Notes: a model not told the origin generated them from the letters alone. Shown: positions 1 through 8,429, counted from the first letter of the stretch. The stretch is DNA of 64,000 nucleotides from Pacificoceanicola onchidii (GCF_004804335.1 NZ_SRXY01000001.1:682001-746000); one strand, 5' to 3'. Translations and numbers: made by a program.

Positions 1-12
1 GATCAGTCAGGC

Positions 13-36
13 CGAAAAAGCAGCGCCCCGGCGCGG
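13..36 (-). terminator. Possible weak terminator after rpsQ
   Basis: On the minus strand a GCGC-CGGG-GCGC hairpin is followed by TGCTTTTTC, about 36 bases past the rpsQ stop. The stem is short, so this may be only a pause site. If real, it would separate rpmC-rpsQ from the genes beyond the window edge (rplN is expected there). Confidence 0.35.
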
Positions 37-71
37 GTCTTGTTACAGACCACCCACCAGGGCGAATAACT

Positions 72-302
72 TTATTCGGCGATGACTTCCCAGCGTTTCG
101 TTTTCGACTTCGGTGCGCATTCGATGATGCGTACGGTATCGCCGACAGCGAACTTTTCCGCCTCGTCATGAGCGCGGTATTTCTTGGAGCGCTTCACGGT
201 CTTTTGCATGACCGGGTGCTTAAAGCGACGCTCTACGGAAACGGTGACGGTCTGGGCGTTGGCCGTGGAGGTCACGGTGCCTTGCAGGATACGCTTGGGC
301 AT
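72..302 (-). CDS. rpsQ: 30S ribosomal protein S17
   Basis: Primary 16S rRNA-binding protein of the small subunit. The 76-residue product begins [12 protein letters not shown] and carries the S17 OB-fold pattern, with the [12 protein letters not shown] segment and the basic [11 protein letters not shown] stretch. Length fits the bacterial family (about 75-90 residues). The start ATG at 302 lies 4 bases after the rpmC stop, so the two genes are cotranscribed and probably translationally linked. Expression should come from the candidate promoter at 610-638, because rplP upstream ends at its own terminator and four unrelated genes intervene. Confidence 0.97.
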   Translation of the reverse strand: MPKRILQGTVTSTANAQTVTVSVERRFKHPVMQKTVKRSKKYRAHDEAEKFAVGDTVRIIECAPKSKTKRWEVIAE

Positions 303-306
303 TGTC

Positions 307-513
307 TTACGCCTCCGATGCCGCAGCAGCGGCCTTTTCGTTCAGGATCGTCTTCACACGGGCAACGTCACGGCGAACCGTACGCATACGTGCAGTGTTT
401 TCCACTTGGCCGGTGGCCTGCTGGAAACGCAGGTTAAAGGCCTCTTTCTTCAATTGGACAAGATCTTCCCGGAGCTGGTCCGGGGTCTTGTCACGGAGTT
501 CCTGGGCGTTCAT
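307..513 (-). CDS. rpmC: 50S ribosomal protein L29
   Basis: Large-subunit protein at the polypeptide exit tunnel. The 68-residue product starts [14 protein letters not shown] and contains the family pattern [16 protein letters not shown] and the basic helix [15 protein letters not shown]. The frame stays open far upstream, but ATG at 513 gives the usual L29 length and N-terminus, and GGAAAAGG lies just before it. In most bacteria rpmC directly follows rplP. Here about 3.3 kb of unrelated genes separates them, so the gene must have its own promoter. Confidence 0.96.
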   Translation of the reverse strand: MNAQELRDKTPDQLREDLVQLKKEAFNLRFQQATGQVENTARMRTVRRDVARVKTILNEKAAAAASEA

Positions 514-1170
514 GCGCCTTTTCCTTCTATCAACATCACCGGCTGGCCCCGCCCTGTATCGAATCGGATGGGTCACCAAGAGTCCGGTGGAGTCCGTGAA
601 TGAGCGGCTCCTATAGACCTCATTCACCTGTCTGGCAAGCGAATAACCGGCCCCGTCGCGCGAATGCTCTCCCATAGCGAAAAGCCCTGTCCAGCAAAGC
701 ACTTTCCTAAGTCCTTCGAAGGGGGGGGCGATGCGTTTTTTCGGCCCTGCTCGCCATCCACTTCCCGTGGACAAGGCAACGGCAGGAAACAAGCCCGTCT
801 CAGCACCTGCACAGCTTTTGGGCGAAGGTGCGTCTCTGTCACAAACCAGGCCTGTATCCCCCCCTGTCAGCCGTCTCACCTTGGAGTTGATCCTGACGGT
901 GTCTTTCTTGACCGTGCCATCGCTCCACACACATCTAGGGGACGTTCCATGCCCTACAAAACCGTTTGCATAGTCGGGACAAAAAGAGCCTGACCTGCGG
1001 CACGTCGGATAACGTGTGCACCACTTTTGCGAAAGCCATGGTTCGAACGCGCGGACCAACACCCTGTGTATACTGCCAAAAATGACGTGAGGCGTGCATT
1101 TTTCCCCTGTCATTGTTAAGATTGGTTAGGCAACGACCAGTTTGTCACTGCAGATGGCTAAAGGCTTCCA
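514..1170. other. Non-coding interval between rpmC and the 1171 gene
   Basis: About 650 bases with no supportable gene. The minus-strand rpmC promoter candidate lies at 610-638. The rest has homopolymer tracts (a long G run near 721, a C run near 860) and only overlapping open frames that look like shadows. Nothing else is recognised. Confidence 0.6.
610..638 (-). promoter_or_regulatory. Candidate promoter of rpmC-rpsQ
   Basis: Minus strand: -35 TTGCCA (633-638), a 17-base spacer and -10 TATAGG (610-615), about 97 bases upstream of the rpmC start. The layout nearly matches the candidate rpsJ promoter (TTGCCA, N17, TATACG). A promoter is required here because rplP ends at a terminator and the intervening cargo is partly on the other strand. 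Confidence 0.6.
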
Positions 1171-1626
1171 ATGACTGTTCTGCCTGATTGGCATGCTATC
1201 GAAATCGCACAGGACTTGTTGGAACGAAGCGGCAAGTCCTATTTCGAAAACGATTTCGATCTTTTCCGGTCCTGCTTCCAAATCCCGCAAGAGTTCGAAA
1301 CCTTTGGCGGAAAACGGCGGATTTCCACGGTCGAAGAGCTGCGGGCCCTGTTCGACGGCATGCTCAAATACTTCAAGGACAACGGCATCACCGGCTTGCA
1401 TCGCCGGGTCATCGCTGCGCGTTTTCTGTCTGAGGACTCGATCCAGTCCACGCATGAAGCCCAGTTCATCACGGACAAAGCCCAAATTGGCTCGCCCTAC
1501 CCGGTCATGTCGATCCTCGAAAAGCGGGGCACGGATTGGAAGGTGGTCAGAGGGTCCTATGCCCTGTTAAAAGATCCCGGGCACGAGCTGGCCTTCAATG
1601 TCGGCACTGTTATTGAACCGGGCTAG
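1171..1626 (+). CDS. Hypothetical protein, NTF2/SnoaL-like size and pattern
   Basis: A 151-residue soluble protein starting MTVLPDWHAIEIAQDLLERS. The layout (helical start with YFENDFDLFRSCF, a middle segment RRVIAARFLSEDSIQ, and a strand-rich end MSILEKRGTDWKVVRGSYAL) is reminiscent of the small SnoaL/NTF2-like alpha+beta fold, which often binds small ligands. No catalytic residues can be assigned. It is the only plus-strand gene in the cargo between rplP and rpmC, and its last 17 bases overlap the end of the convergent gene at 1610. Function unknown; the fold is an inference from pattern only. Confidence 0.7.
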   Translation: MTVLPDWHAIEIAQDLLERSGKSYFENDFDLFRSCFQIPQEFETFGGKRRISTVEELRALFDGMLKYFKDNGITGLHRRVIAARFLSEDSIQSTHEAQFITDKAQIGSPYPVMSILEKRGTDWKVVRGSYALLKDPGHELAFNVGTVIEPG

Positions 1627-2311
1627 GATCCGGATTAGCCTGCGCCTTCGGAGCAAGCAGGTCTTTCAAAAAGCCGCCTCTCAGAGCATCAGGATGAACC
1701 ACACCCAACTGAGCCGGTGTATCCTTCAGCCCAAGGATACGGGCAATGGCGAACCGGTGCGCCCCGCCACCGCCGCGCAGACAGGTCCCATCCCGCCCGA
1801 CATGTACCAGGATACCGCCGTGTTCGCGCCGAAAACCATCGGGCAGTTCGGCTTTGGTCAATAGACGCCCACGTTGTCGGGTTTCTCGATAGAGCTCATC
1901 AAGCGCTGCATAGCGCGCTGTCAGAGCTTCAATCGTATCACAGTCGTCCGGGCGACCGCCCGCTGCGATCTCTTCTGACAGGCGTTTGAACACAGGCGTG
2001 TCGCCCCATTCGGCGCCCTGCTCCCACCGCATTCGGCAACTCACTAGCTTCATATTCTGTTCGACATCGATCCGGTCCAGATCCCAGTCACCGGGAAGAA
2101 CCGAACCACTGTAATGCCGCCGAAACCGCTTGGGGTACGTTGTTCTGGCAAGGGTGAAGTTCACCGCCGACGCATCAACGAAAATCGCACTGTCAGAGCG
2201 CGGTGCGTCCGCGCCGTAACGCAGCGCATACCAAAAGTCCCGCAACACCTTTTGCGGGACATGCGCCTCGATGGCACGGTGAAGGTATGAACGAGGACGG
2301 GTCTGGGGCAC
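1610..2311 (-). CDS. Hypothetical protein with ParB-like C-terminal motif
   Basis: A 233-residue protein of unknown role. The C-terminal third has GGAHRFAIARILGLKDTPA followed by VVHP, which resembles the G-x-HR-x-A-x-A-x-x-LGL-x-x-(V/I)P pattern of ParB/sulfiredoxin-like domains. The N-terminal part (VLRDFWYALRYGADAPRSD) is not recognised. The only standard start is GTG at 2311. The same frame stays open and protein-like upstream to about 2378 with no start codon (ALGFHYQAID precedes), so the true N-terminus may be longer through a non-standard start or a sequence error. It follows the 2OG oxygenase gene by 43 bases and may be cotranscribed with it. Confidence 0.65.
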   Translation of the reverse strand: MPQTRPRSYLHRAIEAHVPQKVLRDFWYALRYGADAPRSDSAIFVDASAVNFTLARTTYPKRFRRHYSGSVLPGDWDLDRIDVEQNMKLVSCRMRWEQGAEWGDTPVFKRLSEEIAAGGRPDDCDTIEALTARYAALDELYRETRQRGRLLTKAELPDGFRREHGGILVHVGRDGTCLRGGGGAHRFAIARILGLKDTPAQLGVVHPDALRGGFLKDLLAPKAQANPDPSPVQ

Positions 2312-2354
2312 GTCGATAGCCTGATAATGAAAGCCGAGGGCCTCGCGCGGGACG

Positions 2355-2978
2355 TCACTCCCACTTGTAGTTGAAGCTCACCGAAATCCGGTTGTCGTCT
2401 TCCGCCATGTTAAGCGGAACTTCGTGGCGCAGCCAGCTTTCCCAAAGCAGAACTTCACCGGGCTTGGTTGCCTCGTAGACAAAGGCCTTGAGCTCTTCCC
2501 GGCATCCTTTTCGCCGGGTCGGCGCCGCCATCATCATGGCAAGACGGGGATCCTCGATCTTGAGCGCTGCGGCGCCCTCGGGCATGGCAACATAGGTCGT
2601 CCCGGAAATGACCGAATGCGGGTGAATGTGGCTGGAGTGCGTGCCGCCGGGAGGCAGGATGTTGATCCAGAGATCCTCCAGAACCAGTTTCCGATCGGCC
2701 AGTTCAAACTCCAGATCCTCGGCAAATGCGGCCACATGCACGTCCAGCGCCTTGACCAGGTCACCGAAGATCGGGAAGCGCCAGGGCAGATCCGTCAGGG
2801 ACGCATAAGATGTGTAGCCGGGATAGCCCTGTTCTTCGCACCATTCTTGTCCCGCCTCGTCGTCTTCGGCGATGGAATAGCAGGATGCCTCCAACTCCGA
2901 CGTGTCGATCCGGGGATCGAACTCGGACAGGTCGGCACGGTACAGGCGGGTCGCAAAGAGTGAACGTATCTGTGACAT
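2355..2978 (-). CDS. Putative 2OG-Fe(II) oxygenase (TIGR02466-like)
   Basis: A 207-residue protein starting MSQIRSLFATRLYRADL. It fits the TIGR02466 family of predicted 2-oxoglutarate/iron dioxygenases: SHIHPHSVISGTTYVAMP supplies a His-rich metal-site strand, and ESWLRHEVPLN with NRISVSFNYKW supplies the distal His and the Arg expected to bind 2-oxoglutarate. The first possible start is a TTG at 2999; ATG at 2978 matches the expected N-terminus better. Substrate unknown; related proteins are thought to hydroxylate proteins or small molecules. It lies in the cargo between rplP and rpmC, so a ribosomal-protein substrate is conceivable but unsupported. Confidence 0.75.
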   Translation of the reverse strand: MSQIRSLFATRLYRADLSEFDPRIDTSELEASCYSIAEDDEAGQEWCEEQGYPGYTSYASLTDLPWRFPIFGDLVKALDVHVAAFAEDLEFELADRKLVLEDLWINILPPGGTHSSHIHPHSVISGTTYVAMPEGAAALKIEDPRLAMMMAAPTRRKGCREELKAFVYEATKPGEVLLWESWLRHEVPLNMAEDDNRISVSFNYKWE

Positions 2979-3073
2979 GGACGTGCTTCTACCCGTCAAT
3001 TCCGGATAGCGGAACCAGTATCTGGTCTGAATCTATCCCAGTCGGCAGCAGGCAGCCTCTCTTGCACACCGCA

Positions 3074-3748
3074 TCAGACGTAGATCTCCGGGGACGGGCT
3101 GAGAAACACGGCGGATGCCAGATCGTCGCTATCCAGAAACGCCCGAGGATGCCCAGTGCCCTCAAAGCGAGCACGGGACCGCGGATCTGCGTCGATGCTG
3201 ATGACGGCCTCATTGTCCAAAACGATCTTCAGGTGGTCTTTGGCGAATTCGGCATTGATGATCGTCGCGCCCACCATGCGCTCCAGAGCCAGTTGATCGT
3301 TGCCGTCCAGTATCCACGGGCGCTTTTCCTTCGGGCCATCAAACGGCCGACCATCCAGAACAAGCCACATGGCGGCAAGATGGATTGGAACGACAAGCCA
3401 TTCCCCCCCGAGATCCAAACCGAAAAAACCGTACCCACCCATACCGTAGGAGCCCAGATTGTTCTGCATGTTCTCGATGCGCCGCCCGCAAATCTTCGCT
3501 GCGGTCGCCACCTGATGTTCAAGGGGCATCAACTCATAATCCCCGAACATCCCGCCCTGGCGAGCCTCCGGCAACGGCCGATCCAGATCCGGTATCTGGA
3601 AATCTCCCCGAACAATTGGGGACGCGGCCGGGAGTGTTTCCAGAAACTTTCGGGTTTCATGCGCCATGGCGCGCTTCGCGAGTGGATTGCCGCGAGCCGC
3701 CGCGTTCACAACCGCAAGGACAAGTTTTTGGCGCAGAGTGGAAAACAT
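3074..3748 (-). CDS. Hypothetical protein
   Basis: A 224-residue protein starting MFSTLRQKLVLAVVNAAARG. ATG at 3748 has GAGGGACC just upstream, which favours it over the longer frame opening at 3814. The middle contains a Gly/aromatic run (NLGSYGMGGYGFFGLDLGG) followed by a hydrophobic WLVVPIHLAAMWLVL segment, and the C-terminal half has repeated VLDN/ISID strands. No family recognised. It begins within 105 bases of the rplP stop, just past the rplP terminator, and is first in a minus-strand run of three cargo genes. Confidence 0.65.
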   Translation of the reverse strand: MFSTLRQKLVLAVVNAAARGNPLAKRAMAHETRKFLETLPAASPIVRGDFQIPDLDRPLPEARQGGMFGDYELMPLEHQVATAAKICGRRIENMQNNLGSYGMGGYGFFGLDLGGEWLVVPIHLAAMWLVLDGRPFDGPKEKRPWILDGNDQLALERMVGATIINAEFAKDHLKIVLDNEAVISIDADPRSRARFEGTGHPRAFLDSDDLASAVFLSPSPEIYV

Positions 3749-3796
3749 GGTCCCTCGGGTCTCGATTTGGGACAGCTTAGTCTCTCTCTCCAAAAG

Positions 3797-3830
3797 AAAA
3801 AGCCCCCACCGCATTGCGGCAGGGGCTTTC
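3797..3830 (-). terminator. Terminator of the rplB-rplP unit
   Basis: Minus strand: AAGCCCC-TGCCGC-AA-TGCGGT-GGGGCTT type stem (3800-3828) running into TTTTTCTTTT. It lies about 25 bases after the rplP stop and is a strong intrinsic terminator. It separates the rplB-rpsS-rplV-rpsC-rplP unit from rpmC-rpsQ. Confidence 0.85.
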
Positions 3831-3852
3831 GAGATTTTCGGACGACGAAGAC

Positions 3853-4266
3853 TTACCAGTCTTCGCGTACCACCACGCGGGTTTTGACCGGCAGTTTCAT
3901 GGCCGCAAGGCGCAGAGCTTCGCGTGCGATATCTTCGGCAACGCCGTCGATTTCGAACATCACGCGGCCCGGCTTGACCTTGCAGGTCCAGCGGTCAACG
4001 GAACCCTTACCTTTACCCATACGAACTTCGATGGGCTTGGCGGTCACGGGGGTGTCCGGGAAGATGCGGATCCAGACACGACCCTGACGCTTCATGTGAC
4101 GCGTCATGGCACGACGGGCTGCTTCGATCTGACGTGCGGTCACACGTTCCGGCTGGGTGGCCTTGAGGCCGTATGTGCCGAAGTTCAGATCGGAACCGCC
4201 TTTGGCAAGGCCTTTGATCCGGCCTTTGTGCATCTTGCGGAATTTAGTACGCTTTGGCTGAAGCAT
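3853..4266 (-). CDS. rplP: 50S ribosomal protein L16
   Basis: Large-subunit protein needed for tRNA accommodation at the A site. The 137-residue product starts [20 protein letters not shown] and has the family segments [20 protein letters not shown] and [20 protein letters not shown]. Length and N-terminus are standard. It follows rpsC by 14 bases and is last in its unit, with a strong terminator immediately after. Loss of contiguity with rpmC is the unusual point. Confidence 0.98.
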   Translation of the reverse strand: MLQPKRTKFRKMHKGRIKGLAKGGSDLNFGTYGLKATQPERVTARQIEAARRAMTRHMKRQGRVWIRIFPDTPVTAKPIEVRMGKGKGSVDRWTCKVKPGRVMFEIDGVAEDIAREALRLAAMKLPVKTRVVVREDW

Positions 4267-4280
4267 TTCTCAGTTCTCCC

Positions 4281-4988
4281 TTAGCGACGGCCGCCGGCGC
4301 CACGCGGGGCCGGACCGTCCTGGAGTTCCTGTGCCTTGCGGTCACGCGCGGACGGGTCATGTTCCATGATCTCACCTTTGAAGATCCAGACCTTGATCCC
4401 GATGATGCCGTAAGGCGTGGTCGCCTCGACATTTGCGTAATCGATATCGGCACGCAGAGTGTGAAGCGGCACACGGCCCTCACGGTACCATTCGGTACGC
4501 GCGATTTCCGCACCACCCAGACGACCAGCGACGTTCACCCGGATACCCAGGGCGCCCATTCGCATTGCGTTCTGCACGGCACGTTTCATGGCACGGCGGA
4601 ACGACACACGGCGCTCGAGCTGCTGAGCGATGGACTCGCCAACCAGCTGGGCGTCGAGTTCCGGCTTGCGCACTTCGACGATGTTCAGGTGCAGTTCGCT
4701 GTCGGTCATCTTTGCGAGCTTCTTGCGAAGCACTTCGATGTCCGCGCCTTTCTTGCCGATGATCACGCCCGGACGCGCAGTGTGAATGGTCACACGGCAC
4801 TTCTTGTGGGGGCGCTCGATGATCACGCGGGCAACACCGGCCTGCTTGCACTCATCCTGGATGAACTCGCGGATCGCGATGTCTTCCAGCAGGAGATCAC
4901 CATAGTCCTTGGTGTCGGCGTACCAGCGGCTGTCCCAGGTGCGGTTCACCTGAAGGCGCATGCCGATCGGATTGGTCTTGTTACCCAT
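4281..4988 (-). CDS. rpsC: 30S ribosomal protein S3
   Basis: Small-subunit protein at the mRNA entry channel. The 235-residue product starts [20 protein letters not shown], has the KH domain segment [20 protein letters not shown], and the C-terminal S3 domain [18 protein letters not shown] and [15 protein letters not shown]. The start overlaps the rplV stop by one base, typical of translational coupling in this operon. Confidence 0.98.
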   Translation of the reverse strand: MGNKTNPIGMRLQVNRTWDSRWYADTKDYGDLLLEDIAIREFIQDECKQAGVARVIIERPHKKCRVTIHTARPGVIIGKKGADIEVLRKKLAKMTDSELHLNIVEVRKPELDAQLVGESIAQQLERRVSFRRAMKRAVQNAMRMGALGIRVNVAGRLGGAEIARTEWYREGRVPLHTLRADIDYANVEATTPYGIIGIKVWIFKGEIMEHDPSARDRKAQELQDGPAPRGAGGRR

Positions 4989-5368
4989 TAGGCTTGCTCC
5001 TCAACCTGACGCACCTTGATGGTGAGTTCCGAGAACGGCTTGTTGATGCGACCGAAACGACCACGCGCCCGCGGGCGACCGCGCTTCATGATCAGGTTCT
5101 TGCCAACAAAGGCCTCCGCGACGACGAGCTCGTCAACGTCCAGACCGTGGTTGTTCTCGGCATTGGCGATAGCGGACTGAAGGCACTTCTTCACGTCAAC
5201 CGCGATCCGCTTCTTGGAGAAGGTCAGGTCCGTGAGGGCCTTGTCCACCTTCTTGCCACGGATCAGCTGAGCCACGAGGTTCAGCTTCTGCGGGCTGGTG
5301 CGCAGCATGCGCAGCTTTGCCATCGCTTCGTTGTCCGCCACGCGGCGGGGATTCTTATCCTTGCCCAT
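4988..5368 (-). CDS. rplV: 50S ribosomal protein L22
   Basis: Exit-tunnel protein of the large subunit. The 126-residue product starts [20 protein letters not shown] and carries the L22 core [20 protein letters not shown], and the loop region [19 protein letters not shown] that reaches into the tunnel. It lies 3 bases after rpsS and overlaps rpsC by one base. Confidence 0.98.
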   Translation of the reverse strand: MGKDKNPRRVADNEAMAKLRMLRTSPQKLNLVAQLIRGKKVDKALTDLTFSKKRIAVDVKKCLQSAIANAENNHGLDVDELVVAEAFVGKNLIMKRGRPRARGRFGRINKPFSELTIKVRQVEEQA

Positions 5369-5371
5369 GGC

Positions 5372-5650
5372 TTACTTCCTCTTGGCTTTCTTGTCGGCAG
5401 CGTGACCGTAGTAGGTACGGGTCGGGCTGTATTCGCCGAACTTCTGACCGATCATGTCCTCAGTCACGTTGACCGGGATGTGCTTCTGGCCGTTGTAGAC
5501 GCCAAACGTCAGACCCACGAACTGGGGCAGGATCGTCGAGCGGCGGGACCAGATCTTGATAACTTCGTTACGGCCGGATTCGCGTGCCGCTTCTGCCTTC
5601 TTGAGGACATAAGCGTCAACGAACGGACCTTTCCATACAGAGCGCGACAT
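5372..5650 (-). CDS. rpsS: 30S ribosomal protein S19
   Basis: Head protein of the small subunit, partner of S13. The 92-residue product starts [20 protein letters not shown], with the signatures [20 protein letters not shown] and [20 protein letters not shown]. Length is standard. It sits 3 bases after rplB in the same unit. Confidence 0.98.
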   Translation of the reverse strand: MSRSVWKGPFVDAYVLKKAEAARESGRNEVIKIWSRRSTILPQFVGLTFGVYNGQKHIPVNVTEDMIGQKFGEYSPTRTYYGHAADKKAKRK

Positions 5651-5653
5651 ATC

Positions 5654-6496
5654 TTAGCGACCCTTCTTCTTGGCGTGACGCGAGCGGATGATCAGCTTCT
5701 GCGACGCCTTGTTGGTGTTGCGGGTGCGCTTGCCCTTGGTCGGCTTGCCCCAAGGTGTCACAGGGTGACGACCACCGGAGGTCCGGCCTTCACCACCACC
5801 ATGGGGGTGGTCGATCGGGTTCATGACAACACCGCGAACGCTCGGGCGGATGCCCTTGTGGCGCATGCGGCCCGCTTTACCGTAGTTCTGGTTCGAGTTG
5901 TCCGGGTTCGAGACCGCGCCAACCGTTGCCATGCACTCCTGACGCACGAGGCGCAGTTCGCCCGAAGACAGGCGGATCTGAGCGTAGCCACCGTCACGGC
6001 CGACGAACTGGGCATAGGTGCCCGCGGCGCGTGCGATCTGACCACCCTTGCCGGGCTTCAGTTCGATGTTGTGCACGATTGTACCGATCGGGAGGCCCGA
6101 GAACGGCATCGCGTTGCCCGGCTTCACGTCGGCCTTGGCCGATGCGACGATGCGGTCGCCGATGGCGAGACGCTGGGGCGCGAGGATGTAGGCCTGTTCG
6201 CCGTCGTCATACTGAACGAGCGCGATGAAGGCGGTACGGTTGGGGTCATATTCGATGCGGGCCACGGTGGCTGCAACGTCGAATTTGTTCCGCTTGAAGT
6301 CCACGATGCGGTAGAGGCGCTTTGCCCCGCCGCCTTTGCGACGCATCGTGATCCGTCCGGTGTTGTTACGTCCGCCCTTTTTGGTCAGACCCTCGGTGAG
6401 GGCCTTGACAGGACGACCTTTCCACAGCTCCGAACGGTCGATCAGTACCAGCCCGCGCTGGCCCGGCGTCGTCGGTTTGTACGACTTGAGTGCCAT
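5654..6496 (-). CDS. rplB: 50S ribosomal protein L2
   Basis: Core large-subunit protein near the peptidyl transferase centre. The 280-residue product starts [20 protein letters not shown] and has the conserved [17 protein letters not shown] loop with the functionally important His and the [17 protein letters not shown] end. It heads its transcription unit here, although it normally follows rplW directly. About 1.9 kb with two foreign genes and a bidirectional terminator separates it from rplW, so it depends on the promoter candidate at 6674-6702. Confidence 0.98.
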   Translation of the reverse strand: MALKSYKPTTPGQRGLVLIDRSELWKGRPVKALTEGLTKKGGRNNTGRITMRRKGGGAKRLYRIVDFKRNKFDVAATVARIEYDPNRTAFIALVQYDDGEQAYILAPQRLAIGDRIVASAKADVKPGNAMPFSGLPIGTIVHNIELKPGKGGQIARAAGTYAQFVGRDGGYAQIRLSSGELRLVRQECMATVGAVSNPDNSNQNYGKAGRMRHKGIRPSVRGVVMNPIDHPHGGGEGRTSGGRHPVTPWGKPTKGKRTRNTNKASQKLIIRSRHAKKKGR

Positions 6497-6629
6497 GCTT
6501 TCTGTCTTCCGTTTGCATGCGCGCCCCTTGCGAGACGCTATGTGTGAGGCAGGTTCGCTGCCCCTGAGTATAGGCCCCCGAAGGTGCCCGGTGGATATGT
6601 CTGCTTGGCCCGAAGGCTTTGTCAGAACA

Positions 6630-6660
6630 ACAGCAAAGCCCCGGAACGAATCCCGGGGCA
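6630..6660 (-). terminator. Terminator-like hairpin in the rplB leader region
   Basis: Minus strand: GCCCCGG-N8-CCGGGGC (6638-6659) followed by TTTGCTGTTGTT. It could end transcription of the orphan gene at 6734-7174. It also lies only about 14 bases downstream of the -10 of the candidate rplB promoter, so it would be in the rplB leader and might act as an attenuator. Confidence 0.5.
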
Positions 6661-6673
6661 GTGCAGATGGGGT

Positions 6674-6702
6674 CTACTAGGGGTTTGCGGGGGTGGGGTC
6701 AA
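6674..6702 (-). promoter_or_regulatory. Candidate promoter of rplB unit
   Basis: Minus strand: -35 TTGACC (6697-6702), a 17-base spacer and -10 TAGTAG (6674-6679), about 180 bases before the rplB start. Some promoter must exist in this interval, since rplW is closed by a terminator and the gene in between belongs to the cargo. The exact hexamers are a prediction. Confidence 0.45.
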
Positions 6703-6733
6703 GGCCAGCGGCCAAAAACATGTGACGTCAAAA

Positions 6734-7174
6734 TCAGTGCACGTAAATGCCGTTTAGGACCAAAACCAGCGAAGCTCTATAGGGCGCAATATCAAAGGTC
6801 GCTGTCAGATCGGACCACTTGCCGTCCAAAGGTAGGTCAAACCAAATTTCGCCGAAGGTGCCACCTCCGCAAGGCTCATCGAACCAATCAACTTCTGCAC
6901 ATGGGCTTGTTCCCGTGGCTTTATCCAACGAGGTAACCCAGTGCCTTTTGTCGCCCCAATAGTCCTCAAATGGCGTCCCGTACCCATTGATACACTCCCT
7001 TATCAGATCGGGCGACCATTCATGGTAAGGGTCATGCGCTGTTAGCGCATAGGCGTCTTGAAACCTGCGTGCCGCCAAAAGGTCAGCCCAATGGCGGACA
7101 ACCTGCAATAAAGTTTCGGAATCCACAGTCTTTGTGAAAAGGACTGTTTTATCTGAGATGAGTAACTGGGGCAT
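6734..7174 (-). CDS. Hypothetical protein between rplW and rplB
   Basis: A 146-residue soluble acidic protein starting MPQLLISDKTVLFTKTVDSE. It contains LQVVRHWADLLAARRFQDAY, an aromatic-rich middle (GYGTPFEDYWGDKRHWVTSL) and ends LVLVLNGIYVH. The size, acidity and strand-rich end are like those of small immunity-type or housekeeping orphan proteins, but no family is recognised and no catalytic motif is visible. Codon use looks less GC-biased than the flanking ribosomal genes, hinting at acquisition. No cognate toxin is adjacent. Confidence 0.65.
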   Translation of the reverse strand: MPQLLISDKTVLFTKTVDSETLLQVVRHWADLLAARRFQDAYALTAHDPYHEWSPDLIRECINGYGTPFEDYWGDKRHWVTSLDKATGTSPCAEVDWFDEPCGGGTFGEIWFDLPLDGKWSDLTATFDIAPYRASLVLVLNGIYVH

Positions 7175-7436
7175 TCGGACGCCGTTTCGGAATGTGAGAC
7201 TCCATTGAAAATCGCGTACGGATTAAGAACAATGCGTCTTTACGATTTTTTGGCGCCTTGCGATCCCCCAAACCACCTCCAAACGGTCACGCTTTAAGTC
7301 CCATGCCACAACCAAAGTCGACAAAGAAAACACCTCCGAAAATCGCCCCCTCCCAGACGATCACACACCTGTGAAGGACACGACAGTCAATCGACTTACC
7401 TCCAAATCGAAGAGGGCGAAATAGGGAGACACGCCA

Positions 7437-8357
7437 ATGACCACGATATCACGCCGCAATCTACTCGCCGCGGGAGCTGCTTTGCCGCTTGCCGGGCTGG
7501 CCTCAACCGCGCGCGCCGAAGCGCCCATGATGGGGGCCAGTTTTGCGCGTCATCGCCGTTTCATGATCGGTGGCTTCGAAGTCACGACGATCCTCGCCGG
7601 AACGAGACCACGTGAGAACCCGCAAGGCATTTTCGGCATGAACGTGTCTGCCGATGAGTTTGCCGCCGTCAGCGAGGCGAACTTCCTGTCGACCGCAGCG
7701 TCTCAGTTCTTCTTCACCCCGACTCTGGTCAACACGGGATCCGAACTGATCCTCTTTGACACCGGCTTGAATGCAGACGCCACAGGGGGCGCTCTTCAGT
7801 CGGCTGGGTACAGCCCGGATCAGGTTGATGTGGTTGTCCTGACCCATATGCATGGCGACCACATCGGCGGCATGATGAAAGACGGCGCGCCGACCTTTGC
7901 GAATGCGCGCTATGTGGCCGGGCAAGCGGAGTACGATCACTGGGCCGGGCAGGAAAACGAGCGTTTCGAAGCCAATGTGCGCCCTATGGCCGAGAAGATG
8001 TCCTTCATCGGAGACGGTGGCGATGTGACCGGTGGGATTACCGGCATGGCCGCCTTTGGGCACACGCCGGGGCATATGGTTTACCGGCTTGAAAGCGCGG
8101 GTCAGGGGCTCGTGATCTTTGCCGACCTCGCCAACCACCCGGTCTGGTCCCTGGCGCGCCCGGATTGGGAAGTGCGCTTTGACGCCGACAAGGAAGCCGC
8201 CGCCGCGAGCCGCCGTAAGGTGCTGGGCATGATCGCCGCAGACCGAGTGCCGGCTATTGGCTACCACATGCCCTTCCCCGCCGTGGGATACGTCGCGCCG
8301 GGCGGCGACGATGCCGAATTCCGCTGGGTGCCCGAGGCGGGACAACTGATGGGGTAA
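7437..8357 (+). CDS. Tat-exported MBL-fold metallo-hydrolase
   Basis: A 306-residue zinc hydrolase of the metallo-beta-lactamase superfamily. A Tat signal (SRRNLLAAGAALPLAG, residues 5-20, cleavage near ARA) precedes the HxHxDH motif THMHGDH (residues 136-142) and GHTPGH (208-213), which provide the metal ligands. Exported MBL proteins of this size include lactonase-like enzymes acting on acyl-homoserine lactones, but substrate cannot be read from sequence. GGGAGAC precedes the ATG. It is on the plus strand, opposite the ribosomal genes, and ends at a bidirectional terminator shared with rplW. Confidence 0.85.
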   Translation: MTTISRRNLLAAGAALPLAGLASTARAEAPMMGASFARHRRFMIGGFEVTTILAGTRPRENPQGIFGMNVSADEFAAVSEANFLSTAASQFFFTPTLVNTGSELILFDTGLNADATGGALQSAGYSPDQVDVVVLTHMHGDHIGGMMKDGAPTFANARYVAGQAEYDHWAGQENERFEANVRPMAEKMSFIGDGGDVTGGITGMAAFGHTPGHMVYRLESAGQGLVIFADLANHPVWSLARPDWEVRFDADKEAAAASRRKVLGMIAADRVPAIGYHMPFPAVGYVAPGGDDAEFRWVPEAGQLMG

Positions 8358-8398
8358 ACAAAAAACCCGGCTCTGATCCAGAGCCGGGTTTCTTTTTG
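8358..8398. terminator. Bidirectional terminator between MBL gene and rplW
   Basis: A perfect 12-bp stem AACCCGGCTCTG / CAGAGCCGGGTT (8364-8375 and 8379-8390) with TTTCTTTTT on the plus side and TTTTTTGTTT on the minus side. It ends the plus-strand hydrolase gene and the minus-strand rpsJ-rplC-rplD-rplW unit, and so physically splits the S10 operon. Confidence 0.9.
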
Positions 8399-8429
8399 CA
8401 TAGGTCGGGGCAAGCCCCGCCCAAAGCCG

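Noticed and set aside
624-842. 72-codon minus-strand frame in the rpmC upstream region
   Set aside because: It overlaps the rpmC promoter area, lacks a ribosome-binding site and has Cys/Arg-rich shadow composition.
2810-4087. 425-codon plus-strand frame across the oxygenase, hypothetical and rplP genes
   Set aside because: It crosses the rplP terminator and is antisense to three better-supported genes; composition is Arg/Pro-rich as in shadow frames.
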